Assembly (NCBI RefSeq): GCF_000374285.1
Contig: NZ_KB893932.1
Coordinates: 1 to 64,000 of the forward strand
Origin: Actinobacillus capsulatus DSM 19761
GTDB taxonomy: Bacteria; Pseudomonadota; Gammaproteobacteria; Enterobacterales; Pasteurellaceae
DNA: 64,000 nucleotides
Direction of reading: 5' to 3'
Part shown: positions 1-7,685 of the stretch, piece after piece
Numbering within the stretch: the first letter of the stretch is position 1
How the letters are laid out: the number at the start of each line of letters is the position of its first letter
The notes under the pieces: model-generated
The model's input: only the letters and a program-made list of their open reading frames with translations
The model's database searches: none
Told to the model about the DNA's origin: nothing
Program-made: the position numbers and the translations under genes

Positions 1-396
1 TAACGTTTTCTTCAGCATATTTGCCACTAAAGCAAAATTAGGACGACGACCAATATGATAGGCAATAATCTCTCTATTCGCCAAATCCATCATAGGAGAC
101 AAATAGAGCTTTTCATCACCCACTATTTTACCACTTATGAAAATGCCTTCAGCTTGCAATTTAGCTCGAATCATCCAATAGCCATCTCGCCCATCATTTT
201 CCTGATGAATAGCGAAAATGTTAGGTTGGCGAATAAGCCCATTGGTACCGTATTTTTCAAAACGTTGCAACCACATAACAACAGAGGAATGCAAAGAGAT
301 GGAGAAATAATCTGCCACTTCCCTAACACCCATACGGTTATCTAAAATATGTTGAATGACATGAAACTTAAAAGAAGATGTGTAATGTTTACCCAT
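1..396 (-). pseudogene. IS3-family (IS150-like) transposase remnant, internally deleted, runs off the left edge
   Basis: Reading leftward from ATG at 396, an open frame of 132 codons continues past base 1. It opens like an IS3-family OrfA (MGKHYTSSFKFH, then a helix-turn-helix with REVADYFSIS and VMWLQRFEKYG). It then jumps to an OrfB-like stretch (GYWMIRAKLQAEG) and jumps again to an integrase-core stretch (DEKLYLSPMMDL, NREIIAYHIGRRPNF). In intact elements these blocks are far apart and on two overlapping frames. The remnant therefore seems to have lost the end of OrfA, the start of OrfB and the part of the core holding the first catalytic Asp, yet the frame stays open. It is almost surely inactive. 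The terminal repeat is at 427-455. Confidence 0.8.
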
Positions 397-426
397 AACA
401 AAATCTGCACCTTTAATTAGTTGGTT

Positions 427-455
427 GGTTTGTCCAACTTTTAGGGTGCAGATCA
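427..455 (-). repeat. Terminal inverted repeat of the IS3-family remnant
   Basis: On the minus strand this end reads TGATCTGCACCC then TAAAAGTTGGACAAACC. It begins with the TG dinucleotide usual for IS3-family ends and resembles the IS150-group end (TG, CACCC-like block, AAGTTGGACA). It lies 31 bases before the transposase-remnant start. The other end is outside the window, so a target duplication cannot be checked. Confidence 0.65.
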
Positions 456-474
456 TATTTTATAAGCTTATCTT

Positions 475-2115
475 TTAACGCCACGCTTTAAATTGGTTAA
501 TTAAACCGTTAGTAGAGCTGTCGTGGCTGGTAATTTGTTCCGCATTTTGTAACTCAGGTAAGATACGATTTGCTAATTGTTTGCCTAACTCTACTCCCCA
601 TTGGTCAAAACTGTAGATATTGAAAATTACCCCTTGTACGAAGATCTTATGTTCATACATTGCAATCAGCGCTCCCAAAGTGAACGGTGTAATTTTTTGC
701 ACTAAAATTGAGTTTGTCGGTTTATTACCGGTAAATACTTTAAACGGTACGATGTCCGCAACGTCTGCTAAGTCCTTACCTGCCGCCACAAATTCCGCTT
801 CAACAGTCTCTTTTGATTTACCGAACGCAAGTGCTTCTGTTTGTGCAAAGAAGTTAGATAATAGTTTTGCATGGTGATCGCCCACCGGATTATGTGTTTG
901 TGCCGGTGCAATAAAATCACAAGGAACCAGTTTCGTACCTTGGTGAATTAATTGATAAAAAGCGTGCTGACCGTTAGTACCCGGTTCACCCCATACAATT
1001 GGGCCGGTTTGGTGTGTTACCGGACTACCGTCACGACCGACAAATTTACCGTTTGATTCCATATTACCTTGCTGGAAATATGCCGCAAAGCGATGTAAAT
1101 ATTGATCATAAGGTAATAATGCTTCGGTTTCCGCACCAAGGAAATTACTATTCCAAATACCAATTAACGCTAATGTTGTCGGGATATTTTGCTCAATCGG
1201 CGCAGTACGGAAATGGTTATCCATTGCATGAGCGCCCGAAAGCAATGCTTCAAAGTTCTCAAAGCCTAATGACAAGGCAATAGAAAGACCGATTGCAGAC
1301 CATAAAGAATAGCGACCGCCTACCCAATCCCAGAATTCAAACATATTTGCCGTATCAATACCGAATTTCGCTACTTCCGCCGCATTTGTCGATAGTGCCG
1401 CAAAATGTTTTGCCACTGCCGCTTCATCTTTTGCCGCCGCTAATAACCACTCACGTGCGGTTAACGCATTGGTCATCGTTTCTTGGGTGGTAAAAGTTTT
1501 TGATGCAACTAAGACTAATGTTGTTTCAGGATTTACTTTTTTCAGTATTTCCGCAATATGCGTACCATCTACATTCGACACAAAATGCATATTTAAATGA
1601 TTTTTATATGGCCGTAACGCTTCGGTTACCATATAAGGACCTAAATCCGAACCACCGATACCGATATTAATCACATCAGTAATCGCTGCACCAGTATAGC
1701 CTTTCCAGCTTCCAGAAATAATACGCTCACAGAAATCTTTCATTTTGACCAATACAGCATTCACTTCCGGCATCACATCTTTGCCATCCACTATTACTGG
1801 TGTATTTGAACGATTACGTAATGCCGTATGCAGTACCGCACGATTCTCGGTACGATTGATTTTTTGACCAGAGAACATAGCTTCAGTCGCAGAAGCTAAG
1901 CCACATTCACTTGCTAACTGACGTAATAAGTCTAATGTTTTTTGATTAATAGCATTTTTAGAAAAATCGACAAGAATTTGCTCTTCAAAATTTAAGTGAT
2001 ATTTATCAAAACGATTTGTATCTTCGGCAAATAGCTGAGGAATAGTTAAGTTATCTGCTTTATGCAGTTCTAAAGCAGACCAAGCTGCCGTTTGCGTTGG
2101 ATTAATATTTTGCAT
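475..2115 (-). CDS. pgi: Glucose-6-phosphate isomerase
   Basis: Interconverts glucose 6-phosphate and fructose 6-phosphate in the cytoplasm (glycolysis and gluconeogenesis). The 546-residue protein is the normal bacterial length. Visible landmarks are GIGGSDLGP in the sugar-phosphate site, [10 protein letters not shown], the catalytic glutamate in MESNGKFVG, the catalytic histidine in [15 protein letters not shown], and the C-terminal signature [11 protein letters not shown] with the active-site lysine. The ATG at 2115 has an AAAGGA ribosome site just upstream. The gene ends about 20 bases from the IS remnant, so its terminator region may have been altered by that insertion. ubiK lies 38 bases upstream on the same strand and may share a transcript. 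Identification is secure. Confidence 0.98.
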   Translation of the reverse strand: MQNINPTQTAAWSALELHKADNLTIPQLFAEDTNRFDKYHLNFEEQILVDFSKNAINQKTLDLLRQLASECGLASATEAMFSGQKINRTENRAVLHTALRNRSNTPVIVDGKDVMPEVNAVLVKMKDFCERIISGSWKGYTGAAITDVINIGIGGSDLGPYMVTEALRPYKNHLNMHFVSNVDGTHIAEILKKVNPETTLVLVASKTFTTQETMTNALTAREWLLAAAKDEAAVAKHFAALSTNAAEVAKFGIDTANMFEFWDWVGGRYSLWSAIGLSIALSLGFENFEALLSGAHAMDNHFRTAPIEQNIPTTLALIGIWNSNFLGAETEALLPYDQYLHRFAAYFQQGNMESNGKFVGRDGSPVTHQTGPIVWGEPGTNGQHAFYQLIHQGTKLVPCDFIAPAQTHNPVGDHHAKLLSNFFAQTEALAFGKSKETVEAEFVAAGKDLADVADIVPFKVFTGNKPTNSILVQKITPFTLGALIAMYEHKIFVQGVIFNIYSFDQWGVELGKQLANRILPELQNAEQITSHDSSTNGLINQFKAWR

Positions 2116-2153
2116 ATTAAAGGTCCTTTTGCTAATTAAAATTAAAAATGGGA

Positions 2154-2405
2154 TTAATCTTTTGATTGATGTTTTTCAAGCTTTTCAAGACGTTTTTCTA
2201 ATTCATTGAGCTTTTCACGTGTACGGAGTAATACTTGAGATTGAACGTCAAATTCTTCTCGGGTCACAATATCAAGTTTAGCTAATTGGGCTTGTAAAAT
2301 TTGTCTAAATTTTTCTTCAAGATCATTACTGACATTTTTTAAAGGCTGAGGTAATGCATTATGGAGTTGCTGAGCCAAGGACTCAAGGTTCTTTGGATTT
2401 AACAT
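2154..2405 (-). CDS. ubiK: Ubiquinone biosynthesis accessory factor UbiK (BMFP / YqiC family)
   Basis: An 83-residue protein matching the BMFP/UbiK family, which in E. coli partners UbiJ and assists the aerobic ubiquinone-synthesis complex. The N-terminal half ([18 protein letters not shown]) is an amphipathic helix that could touch the membrane. The C-terminal half ([20 protein letters not shown], then [11 protein letters not shown]) is a strong coiled coil thought to drive trimerisation. Length and order of parts fit the family. It sits between pgi and the tRNA operon, with AGGAGAAAG before the ATG at 2405. Confidence 0.9.
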   Translation of the reverse strand: MLNPKNLESLAQQLHNALPQPLKNVSNDLEEKFRQILQAQLAKLDIVTREEFDVQSQVLLRTREKLNELEKRLEKLEKHQSKD

Positions 2406-2542
2406 TCACTTTCTCCTTATAGAATAGCATTTAATTTTAATTAATTTTTGGCTAAATCTAAAGGAGAGAATAAGAATAATTAGGAATAAATCAAAAATAA
2501 AAAACAAATATTAATAAGATAAGCTTTAGATAATAAGAAGGA

Positions 2543-2617
2543 TGGCTGGGGTACTAGGATTCGAACCTAGGGATGCCGAGATCAAAACCCGGTGCCTTAC
2601 CGCTTGGCGATACCCCA
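2543..2617 (-). tRNA. tRNA-Gln (anticodon TTG), copy 1
   Basis: On the minus strand this begins TGGGGTATCGCCAAGC and ends with GTTCGAATCC and an encoded CCA. The anticodon loop TTTTGAT gives anticodon TTG. The 75 bases are identical to the copy at 2664-2738. It is the last gene of the tRNA operon. Confidence 0.97.
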
Positions 2618-2663
2618 AAAGAAAAAAACTAACATTTAGTTAGCTTTATTATGCGAAATGAAA

Positions 2664-2738
2664 TGGCTGGGGTACTAGGATTCGAACCTAGGGATGCCGA
2701 GATCAAAACCCGGTGCCTTACCGCTTGGCGATACCCCA
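2664..2738 (-). tRNA. tRNA-Gln (anticodon TTG), copy 2
   Basis: Identical over 75 bases to the tRNA at 2543-2617, with encoded CCA at 2664-2666. The two copies are separated by 46 bases of unrelated AT-rich spacer, which points to an older tandem duplication kept identical by conversion or selection. Confidence 0.97.
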
Positions 2739-2764
2739 ACACTAATTTTTTGTAAGACCATGAA

Positions 2765-2849
2765 TGGTGCGGGAAGAGGGACTTGAACCCACACACCTTG
2801 CGGCGCCAGAACCTAAATCTGGTGCGTCTACCAATTTCGCCATTCCCGC
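2765..2849 (-). tRNA. tRNA-Leu (anticodon TAG)
   Basis: On the minus strand the 85-base gene runs from GCGGGAATGGCGAAATTGG to an encoded CCA. It has the long variable arm of a class II tRNA (GGCGCCGCAAGGTG region). The anticodon stem ACCAGA...TCTGG encloses TTTAGGT, giving TAG. It is four bases downstream of tRNA-Met. Confidence 0.97.
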
Positions 2850-2853
2850 AAAA

Positions 2854-2930
2854 TGGTGGCTACAGCGAGATTCGAACTTGCGACCCCAACATTATGAGTG
2901 TTGTGCTCTAACCAGCTGAGCTATGTAGCC
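2854..2930 (-). tRNA. tRNA-Met (anticodon CAT, elongator type)
   Basis: The minus strand runs from GGCTACATAGCTCAGCTGG to GTTCGAATC, an acceptor strand pairing with the start, and an encoded CCA (77 bases). The anticodon loop is CTCATAA. The start base is G paired in a full acceptor stem, and it resembles E. coli metT/metU, so I call it elongator rather than initiator. It is the first gene of the operon. Confidence 0.95.
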
Positions 2931-2972
2931 ATTTTTCATTTTTTGCGTTTACCTCATCGGCTTACGGGGTGT

Positions 2973-3001
2973 ATTATGCTGATTTTATTCCGCTTCGTCA
3001 A
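2973..3001 (-). promoter_or_regulatory. Promoter of the Met-Leu-Gln-Gln tRNA operon
   Basis: On the minus strand a TTGACG -35 (2996-3001) is followed by 17 bases and a CATAAT -10 (2973-2978). The next bases, ACACCCCG, form a GC-rich discriminator of the kind found at stringently controlled stable-RNA promoters. It lies about 42 bases before tRNA-Met and is correctly oriented. Inferred from motif and position only. Confidence 0.6.
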
Positions 3002-3107
3002 ACATTTTTTTAAGAAAAGTGGAGAAATTTGATTATTTGGCTACACATTGCTCACTTTGTCATAAAAACAACTAAAAACTGCTTATTTTATAATAAGTTA
3101 TAGAATG

Positions 3108-3932
3108 CTACTTTGCATTTTTCATCTTAAATTTAAGCCTAACGAGAGCTGTGTCTATATCAGGAAATTCATTTTCCCATAGTTTAAAAGCAAAAGCAGC
3201 TTGTCCAACTAACATTCCTAGCCCATCTTGATAACGTAGAGCGCCGCAAATACGAGCATAATTTAAAAATGGTGTCTGCATATTAGGCGCATATTGCATA
3301 TCATAAACTGCAGCGCCTTTTAAAAGGCGAGCAGCAATAGGTACATATTTTCCTTGTAAACCTAATGATGTTGCATTAATGACCAAATCAAACTCTTGTT
3401 CAGCGATTTGTTCTAGTGAAGCGGTCTGAATGTTTCCATATTTTACAAATTTTTCTGCTAAATGAACCGCTTTCTCTAAGGTTCGATTATAGATAGTAAT
3501 CTGCTGTTTCGCTTTTAAAAGAGGAAAAAGTACACCTTTAGTCGCACCGCCAGCACCTAAGATAAGCACACGTTGATTAGGTTCTAGCCAACCTAAACGC
3601 TCCAAATCCGAGCAAAGCCCAAAGCCATCGGTATTATCTGCATATAAACGCCCGTCATCCAACTGCTTCAATGTATTACACGCCTCAGCTAATAAACACC
3701 CTTCACTATGCTCATCCGCTAATTTAAATGCACGCTCTTTAAATGGCGCTGTAATATTTGCACCTTTAGCACCCTCTGCAAAAAACAGCTTAAGTTGCAT
3801 TTCAAATTGCTGCTCATCGCCTAACTTAGCCATATAACTAATATCACGCCCTGTCTGTTCCGCAAATAATCGATGAATTTGTGGAGATTTGCTTTGCGCA
3901 ATCGGGTTTCCCCATACTGCATAATGATTCAT
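3108..3932 (-). CDS. aroE: Shikimate dehydrogenase (NADP+)
   Basis: Reduces 3-dehydroshikimate to shikimate, the fourth step of aromatic amino-acid and chorismate synthesis. The 274-residue length is typical. Shikimate-binding elements are SKSPQIH near residue 14 and NITAPFKERA, whose lysine is the catalytic residue. NTDGFG carries the partner aspartate. The Rossmann loop GAGGATKG starts the NADP domain, and NRT (in YNRTLEKA) is the phosphate-binding motif of AroE rather than YdiB. It is the last gene of the recX-yqfB-zinc-ribbon-tsaC-aroE string, five bases after tsaC. Confidence 0.97.
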   Translation of the reverse strand: MNHYAVWGNPIAQSKSPQIHRLFAEQTGRDISYMAKLGDEQQFEMQLKLFFAEGAKGANITAPFKERAFKLADEHSEGCLLAEACNTLKQLDDGRLYADNTDGFGLCSDLERLGWLEPNQRVLILGAGGATKGVLFPLLKAKQQITIYNRTLEKAVHLAEKFVKYGNIQTASLEQIAEQEFDLVINATSLGLQGKYVPIAARLLKGAAVYDMQYAPNMQTPFLNYARICGALRYQDGLGMLVGQAAFAFKLWENEFPDIDTALVRLKFKMKNAK

Positions 3933-3937
3933 GCTTA

Positions 3938-4492
3938 TTATCCTTGTCTAAAAATATGTTGTGTAAAAATATCCCGAATTTCAGAAGGATTGGTTTTCCC
4001 TCCCGTATCAGCTTCTAATACCGGAAAATCCGTTCCGAATTGTAATTTTACTTCTTCTGCCGTTCGGCATGGTTCTTGTCCGGTTAAATTGCAACTGGTC
4101 GAAGTTAGAGCAAATCCGATACGTTCACAAAGCTCAACAACAGCCGACACACGGCATAAGCGTACAGCAATCGTATCAAATTGCCCGGTCAAATATTGAG
4201 GCACTCCCTTTTTAGCGGGCATCACCCAAGTAATCGCCTGCTCGGAAGGCGTTTCAAAAATTTGCCAATGCACTGCTGTTAACTTACTCTCATCAACATA
4301 AGGAAGTAATAGATCTTTGGTTGGAGCAATGAGAATAAGCCCTTTTTCTTCCGGGCGTTTTTTTAATTTTAATAAAGCTCGCACAGCTGACTCATTATTA
4401 GGATTGCAACCTAGACCAAATACTGCTTCAGTAGGATAAGCAACCACTCTATTCTGTTTTAATTGCTCAACAATATTTTCTAAGTTATTCAT
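3938..4492 (-). CDS. tsaC: L-threonylcarbamoyladenylate synthase TsaC (YrdC/Sua5 family)
   Basis: Makes threonylcarbamoyl-AMP from threonine, bicarbonate and ATP, the first step of the t6A37 modification of ANN-decoding tRNAs. I chose the ATG at 4492 (MNNLENIVEQLKQNRVVAYP), giving 184 residues, the usual TsaC length. A longer in-frame start at 4552 would add 20 residues that only reread the upstream gene. Family landmarks are AYPTEAVFGLGC, KKRPEEKGLILI and the late STSCNLTGQEP block. The start codon lies within the last codons of the zinc-ribbon gene (8-base overlap), which suggests translational coupling. Confidence 0.95.
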   Translation of the reverse strand: MNNLENIVEQLKQNRVVAYPTEAVFGLGCNPNNESAVRALLKLKKRPEEKGLILIAPTKDLLLPYVDESKLTAVHWQIFETPSEQAITWVMPAKKGVPQYLTGQFDTIAVRLCRVSAVVELCERIGFALTSTSCNLTGQEPCRTAEEVKLQFGTDFPVLEADTGGKTNPSEIRDIFTQHIFRQG

Positions 4493-5018
4493 TTTCTTTA
4501 CTAAATAGATATTGGCATGACTTATTCGCACATAGATACATTGATTTTCCACGCTGTTTTTTGAGTGTCACGATTGAACACTGGCACTGAGGACAAGCTT
4601 TTGCTATAGGTTTAGCTGCCAAAGTAAACTTACAGCTAGGAAATCCGCTACAGCCATAAAATGTTTTGCCTGAGCGTCCTTTTCGCGGCACTAATTTATG
4701 CGTTTTGCACTCTGGGCAATCAAATTCTTCTTGTTCTTCCGCCTCATCATGTACAGTAAAATGGCACTCTGGATAATGACTGCAGCCAATAAAAATCCCA
4801 AAATTACCCTGTTTTAATTGCAAAAAATGTCCACATTCAGGACAAATTTCCGTTAAATCTTTAATTACGTGGTTAGTCTGATGTAGTGGTTTTATATAGT
4901 TACATTGCGGATAACCGCTACAGCCTAAAAATAAACCTTGTTTCCCTCGCTTAATTTGTAATGCAGAACCACAATCAGGACAAAGTTCTACTTGTTTCGT
5001 TGATTTAAAAATACTCAT
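4485..5018 (-). CDS. Topoisomerase I-type C4 zinc-ribbon protein (YrdD-like)
   Basis: A 177-residue protein made almost wholly of four C4 zinc ribbons of the kind found at the C terminus of DNA topoisomerase I. The knuckles are CPDCGSAL with CSGYPQC, CPECGHFL with CSHYPEC, CPECKTHK with CSGFPSC, and CPQCQCSI with CANKSC. There is no topoisomerase catalytic domain, so it is a stand-alone nucleic-acid-binding protein. The gene between recX and tsaC/aroE corresponds to the YrdD-like gene next to tsaC/aroE in enterobacteria. Its start shares one base with the yqfB stop (TAATG). Exact function is not known to me. Confidence 0.85.
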   Translation of the reverse strand: MSIFKSTKQVELCPDCGSALQIKRGKQGLFLGCSGYPQCNYIKPLHQTNHVIKDLTEICPECGHFLQLKQGNFGIFIGCSHYPECHFTVHDEAEEQEEFDCPECKTHKLVPRKGRSGKTFYGCSGFPSCKFTLAAKPIAKACPQCQCSIVTLKKQRGKSMYLCANKSCQYLFSKENE

Positions 5019-5323
5019 TAAATTAATTCAAACTCAATCACAAAAAAGTCATTATCATTCGGATAAATATCTCTGATGACTTGCTTCAGCTCTGCTAGCG
5101 ACATATTTTCTTGTTTAGCATGCTGTTCATTTAATTGCTCGAAATGAATTGGCGTAACGGAAATCACTCGAATATGCGCAAAGAAACGATTAGTTTCATT
5201 AGTAAAAACCTTTAGTTCTTGCTGAGGTTGAAAATAAGATTCGGATTTATCTCGAATGGTAATAGTTTTCTTACCGGCTAAAATATCAGCCTCGAAACGG
5301 CTAAAAAAAGTAATATTATTCAT
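5018..5323 (-). CDS. yqfB: N4-acetylcytidine amidohydrolase (ASCH domain, YqfB)
   Basis: A 101-residue ASCH-domain protein close to E. coli YqfB, which hydrolyses N4-acetylcytidine to cytidine and acetate. Conserved features are [20 protein letters not shown] near the start, with the lysine and threonine of the active-site KTITIRD, the [21 protein letters not shown] helix, and FFVIEFELI at the end. I place the start at the ATG at 5323. The frame extends to 5335, but the internal ATG lies in the same GAATATGAATAA overlap pattern used elsewhere in the operon. It overlaps recX by 8 bases and the zinc-ribbon gene by 1. Confidence 0.88.
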   Translation of the reverse strand: MNNITFFSRFEADILAGKKTITIRDKSESYFQPQQELKVFTNETNRFFAHIRVISVTPIHFEQLNEQHAKQENMSLAELKQVIRDIYPNDNDFFVIEFELI

Positions 5324-5771
5324 ATTCTGCATCATTGTAGTCTATGTCCATTAAATGGCTAAAGTGATCATTATAAAAGCCTCTGCTAAGCATAAAACGC
5401 CACATTTTCTGTTTAGCTTTGATATCCCAGACAAGCGGTCGTTTTTTCTCAAAAATTTGCTCGGCAAGTATAAACCAATCAGTCTCGGCATTATCCAATT
5501 CTTGGCTTATCAGCCAATCTTTAATCCCTTTGAGCTTCAACTCTTGTTTTAAACGACGAGGCCCAATTCCTTGTTGTGAACGGTAACGAATAAAACTGGC
5601 ACAATAGCGCTCATCGCTTTGCCAATTATTCGCTTGCGCTCGTTCGATAGCCTGTTCAATTTCCTCTTGATTATATTCCTTTTGAACTAATTTTCGTCGT
5701 AAATCCTGTTCACTATAATCACGTTTGGAGAGTAAATATAACAGATAATTTATTGCCGTGTAGTTAGCCAT
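5316..5771 (-). CDS. recX: Regulatory protein RecX
   Basis: Binds RecA and limits its filaments. The 151-residue protein (ATG at 5771, [20 protein letters not shown]) shows the three-helix RecX repeats: [40 protein letters not shown] and [15 protein letters not shown]. The frame opens at 5783, but the later ATG fits the family's usual start. recX follows recA on the same strand, with the hairpin at 5797-5831 between them, so it probably gets only read-through from recA. An Apl-type USS lies inside the gene at 5431-5440. Confidence 0.93.
   Translation of the reverse strand: MANYTAINYLLYLLSKRDYSEQDLRRKLVQKEYNQEEIEQAIERAQANNWQSDERYCASFIRYRSQQGIGPRRLKQELKLKGIKDWLISQELDNAETDWFILAEQIFEKKRPLVWDIKAKQKMWRFMLSRGFYNDHFSHLMDIDYNDAEYE
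5431..5440 (+). repeat. DNA uptake signal (ACAAGCGGTC) inside recX
   Basis: Perfect Apl-type USS on the plus strand, read in recX as Arg-Pro-Leu-Val (CGA CCG CTT GTC). Confidence 0.8.
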
Positions 5772-5790
5772 ACTTAAAATCATTCAATAT

Positions 5791-5831
5791 AAAAAACAAA
5801 TGCGGTTTCTACCTTCGCAGAAACCGCATTT
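5791..5831 (-). terminator. Rho-independent terminator between recA and recX
   Basis: Perfect 13-bp stem: AAATGCGGTTTCT at 5798-5810 pairs with AGAAACCGCATTT at 5819-5831. On the minus strand it is followed by a T-rich run (TGTTTTTT). It lies directly after the recA stop. The analogous recA/recX terminator in E. coli is leaky, which inference may apply here. Confidence 0.85.
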
Positions 5832-5835
5832 TTTA

Positions 5836-6966
5836 CTATAGTTCTTCTTCGTTAAACTCTTCGTCTTCAAAGTCATTCACATCATCAGCATCTAGCACAT
5901 TTTGTTCACCTGCTGATGTTTTTTCCGGTGTTGAAATGAGTAACTCACGAATTTCTTGTTCAATTTTGTTTGCAATCTCTGTGTTCTCTTTTAACCATTT
6001 GATTGCATTATTTTTACCTTGACCGACTTTCGTTCCTTCGTATGAGAACCATGCACCAGCTTTTTGGATAAAGCCGTTCGCTTCAGCCAGAATCAATAGT
6101 TCATTCATACGTGAAATACCTTCGCCATACATAATGTCGAATTGAACTTCACGGAACGGCGGTGCAACTTTATTTTTCACAATTTTCACTTTCGTTTCGC
6201 TACCAACCACTTCATCGCCATCTTTTACTACGCCTGAACGGCGAATATCTAAACGAACCGAAGCGTAGAATTTAAGTGCATTACCGCCGGTTGTTGTTTC
6301 CGGATTACCGAACATCACACCGATTTTCATACGAATTTGGTTGATAAACACCACTAAACAGTTAGTCGCCTTAATGTTTGCGGTTAACTTACGTAATGCT
6401 TGTGACATTAAACGTGCTTGTAAGCCCATATGAGAATCGCCCATATCACCTTCAATTTCCGCTTTCGGTGTTAATGCAGCAACCGAATCCACAATAATCA
6501 CATCAACCGCACCGGAACGAACTAACGCATCACAAATCTCAAGCGCTTGTTCACCGTTATCCGGCTGAGAAATCAATAATGCATCGGTATCCACGCCTAA
6601 TTTGCGTGCATAAACCGGATCAAGTGCGTGTTCCGCATCGATAAATGCACAAGTTTTACCTGATTTTTGTGCTTGCGCAATGACCGATAAAGTTAGCGTT
6701 GTTTTACCTGAAGATTCCGGACCATAGATCTCAACGATACGTCCCATCGGTAAACCACCGATACCTAACGCAGCATCTAAACCGATTGAACCGGTTGAAA
6801 CCGCTTCAATATCAAGCGCTTGCGTATCACCTAAGCGCATGATAGAGCCTTTACCAAATTGTTTTTCAATTTGGGCAAGAGCAGCTGCTAATGCTTTTTC
6901 TTTTTGTTCCGGATCGATTTGTTTTGTTACTGTATTCTTTTGCGCTTTTTTATTGTCAGCTGCCAT
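5836..6966 (-). CDS. recA: Recombinase RecA
   Basis: ATP-dependent strand-exchange protein and coprotease for LexA. The 376-residue length is slightly above E. coli's. Landmarks are the Walker A loop GPESSGKTT near residue 85, the Walker B region [10 protein letters not shown], loop L1 [10 protein letters not shown], the signature [14 protein letters not shown] and loop L2 ([19 protein letters not shown]). The N terminus carries an unusual 15-residue polar extension ([20 protein letters not shown]). The C-terminal tail is acidic ([18 protein letters not shown]), as in other RecA proteins, where it restrains DNA binding. The start is ATG at 6966; the promoter at 7029-7056 carries a LexA-like operator. 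Confidence 0.99.
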   Translation of the reverse strand: MAADNKKAQKNTVTKQIDPEQKEKALAAALAQIEKQFGKGSIMRLGDTQALDIEAVSTGSIGLDAALGIGGLPMGRIVEIYGPESSGKTTLTLSVIAQAQKSGKTCAFIDAEHALDPVYARKLGVDTDALLISQPDNGEQALEICDALVRSGAVDVIIVDSVAALTPKAEIEGDMGDSHMGLQARLMSQALRKLTANIKATNCLVVFINQIRMKIGVMFGNPETTTGGNALKFYASVRLDIRRSGVVKDGDEVVGSETKVKIVKNKVAPPFREVQFDIMYGEGISRMNELLILAEANGFIQKAGAWFSYEGTKVGQGKNNAIKWLKENTEIANKIEQEIRELLISTPEKTSAGEQNVLDADDVNDFEDEEFNEEEL

Positions 6967-6999
6967 AGTATTGTCCTTTGCAAACTTTTTTGAAAAAAC

Positions 7000-7009
7000 G
7001 ACCGCTTGT
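7000..7009 (-). repeat. DNA uptake signal in the recA leader
   Basis: GACCGCTTGT on the plus strand, so the USS core is on the minus strand, between the recA promoter and start codon; it will be part of the recA mRNA leader. Confidence 0.75.
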
Positions 7010-7028
7010 CGTCAATTAACTGTGTATT

Positions 7029-7056
7029 ATTATAGTGTTTACTTATACAGTTTCAA
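7029..7056 (-). promoter_or_regulatory. recA SOS promoter with LexA operator filling the spacer
   Basis: On the minus strand TTGAAA (-35, 7051-7056) and TATAAT (-10, 7029-7034) are separated by exactly 16 bases. The spacer reads CTGTATAAGTAAACAC at 7035-7050, a LexA box (CTGT-N8-ACAG) with one mismatch in the second half. The design matches the E. coli recA promoter, where the LexA box also sits between -35 and -10. Transcription should start near 7022, about 55 bases before the ATG. Confidence 0.85.
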
Positions 7057-7079
7057 GCATTTTTTTACTGTTTTTCGAT

Positions 7080-7685
7080 CTATCTAACAAAATTGATCGC
7101 CAAAATCGGTAAAGCTCTCTGTAAATCAAAAGGATTAAGCGCATTCACCATCATAATTTGTTCATACTGAGGCAAATCTTGCGGTGTTATTTGCACTAAT
7201 TGAACTATACCCTCTTCAACCAGTTTGGTTAACTGCGTACCTTTTAATAGATAATCTTGCGAGCTGAACCATAGCCCTTTTCTGCTAAAAAGCAAATTTC
7301 CGATCGTACAATCGCTCACTTTGCCATTATTGATAATAATCACTTCATCCGCTTGCAGAGTTTTGAGCAAATCCAACCGCTTGCGATCGCTATATTTAAA
7401 ACGGTAATCCAAATCCTCGACATAAACACATTGAAAAGTACTGATCTTACGTGGTGTATAAGGGAAAAATTGCTGCTGAAACTCGCTCGCATTGTAATCA
7501 ATACGGCAGCGAACTCTTCCTTGCTGAAATTCATTCGGCACACAAAGCACATCGGCTAATTGCTGTTGCGGTTGTGTATGAAAATATTGCTTCATCGCAC
7601 TTTCAAAGCGTTGCTGATGATAAGCTAAATTTTGCGGTTCGCCATTGATAATTGCAATCGTTTCAAACAATGGAAATCGGCACAT
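7080..7685 (-). CDS. pabC: Aminotransferase class IV, probable 4-amino-4-deoxychorismate lyase PabC
   Basis: Probably converts aminodeoxychorismate to p-aminobenzoate and pyruvate for folate synthesis. The start is taken as ATG at 7685 (MCRFPLFETIAIINGEP), 201 residues; the open frame reaches 7718. Fold-type IV hints are FPLFETIAI, YHQQRFESAM, a lysine in FKYSDRKRL where the PLP lysine is expected, and DEVIIINNGKVSDCTIGNLL. It overlaps pabB by 23 bases and is probably translated with it, which supports PabC over a branched-chain aminotransferase. It is shorter than E. coli PabC (about 270 residues) and divergent, so the activity is inferred mainly from context. Confidence 0.75.
   Translation of the reverse strand: MCRFPLFETIAIINGEPQNLAYHQQRFESAMKQYFHTQPQQQLADVLCVPNEFQQGRVRCRIDYNASEFQQQFFPYTPRKISTFQCVYVEDLDYRFKYSDRKRLDLLKTLQADEVIIINNGKVSDCTIGNLLFSRKGLWFSSQDYLLKGTQLTKLVEEGIVQLVQITPQDLPQYEQIMMVNALNPFDLQRALPILAINFVR

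Noticed and set aside
7340-7648. Several overlapping 65-70-codon frames around pabC
   Set aside because: All lie within pabC in other frames or on the other strand and lack ribosome sites or family likeness.
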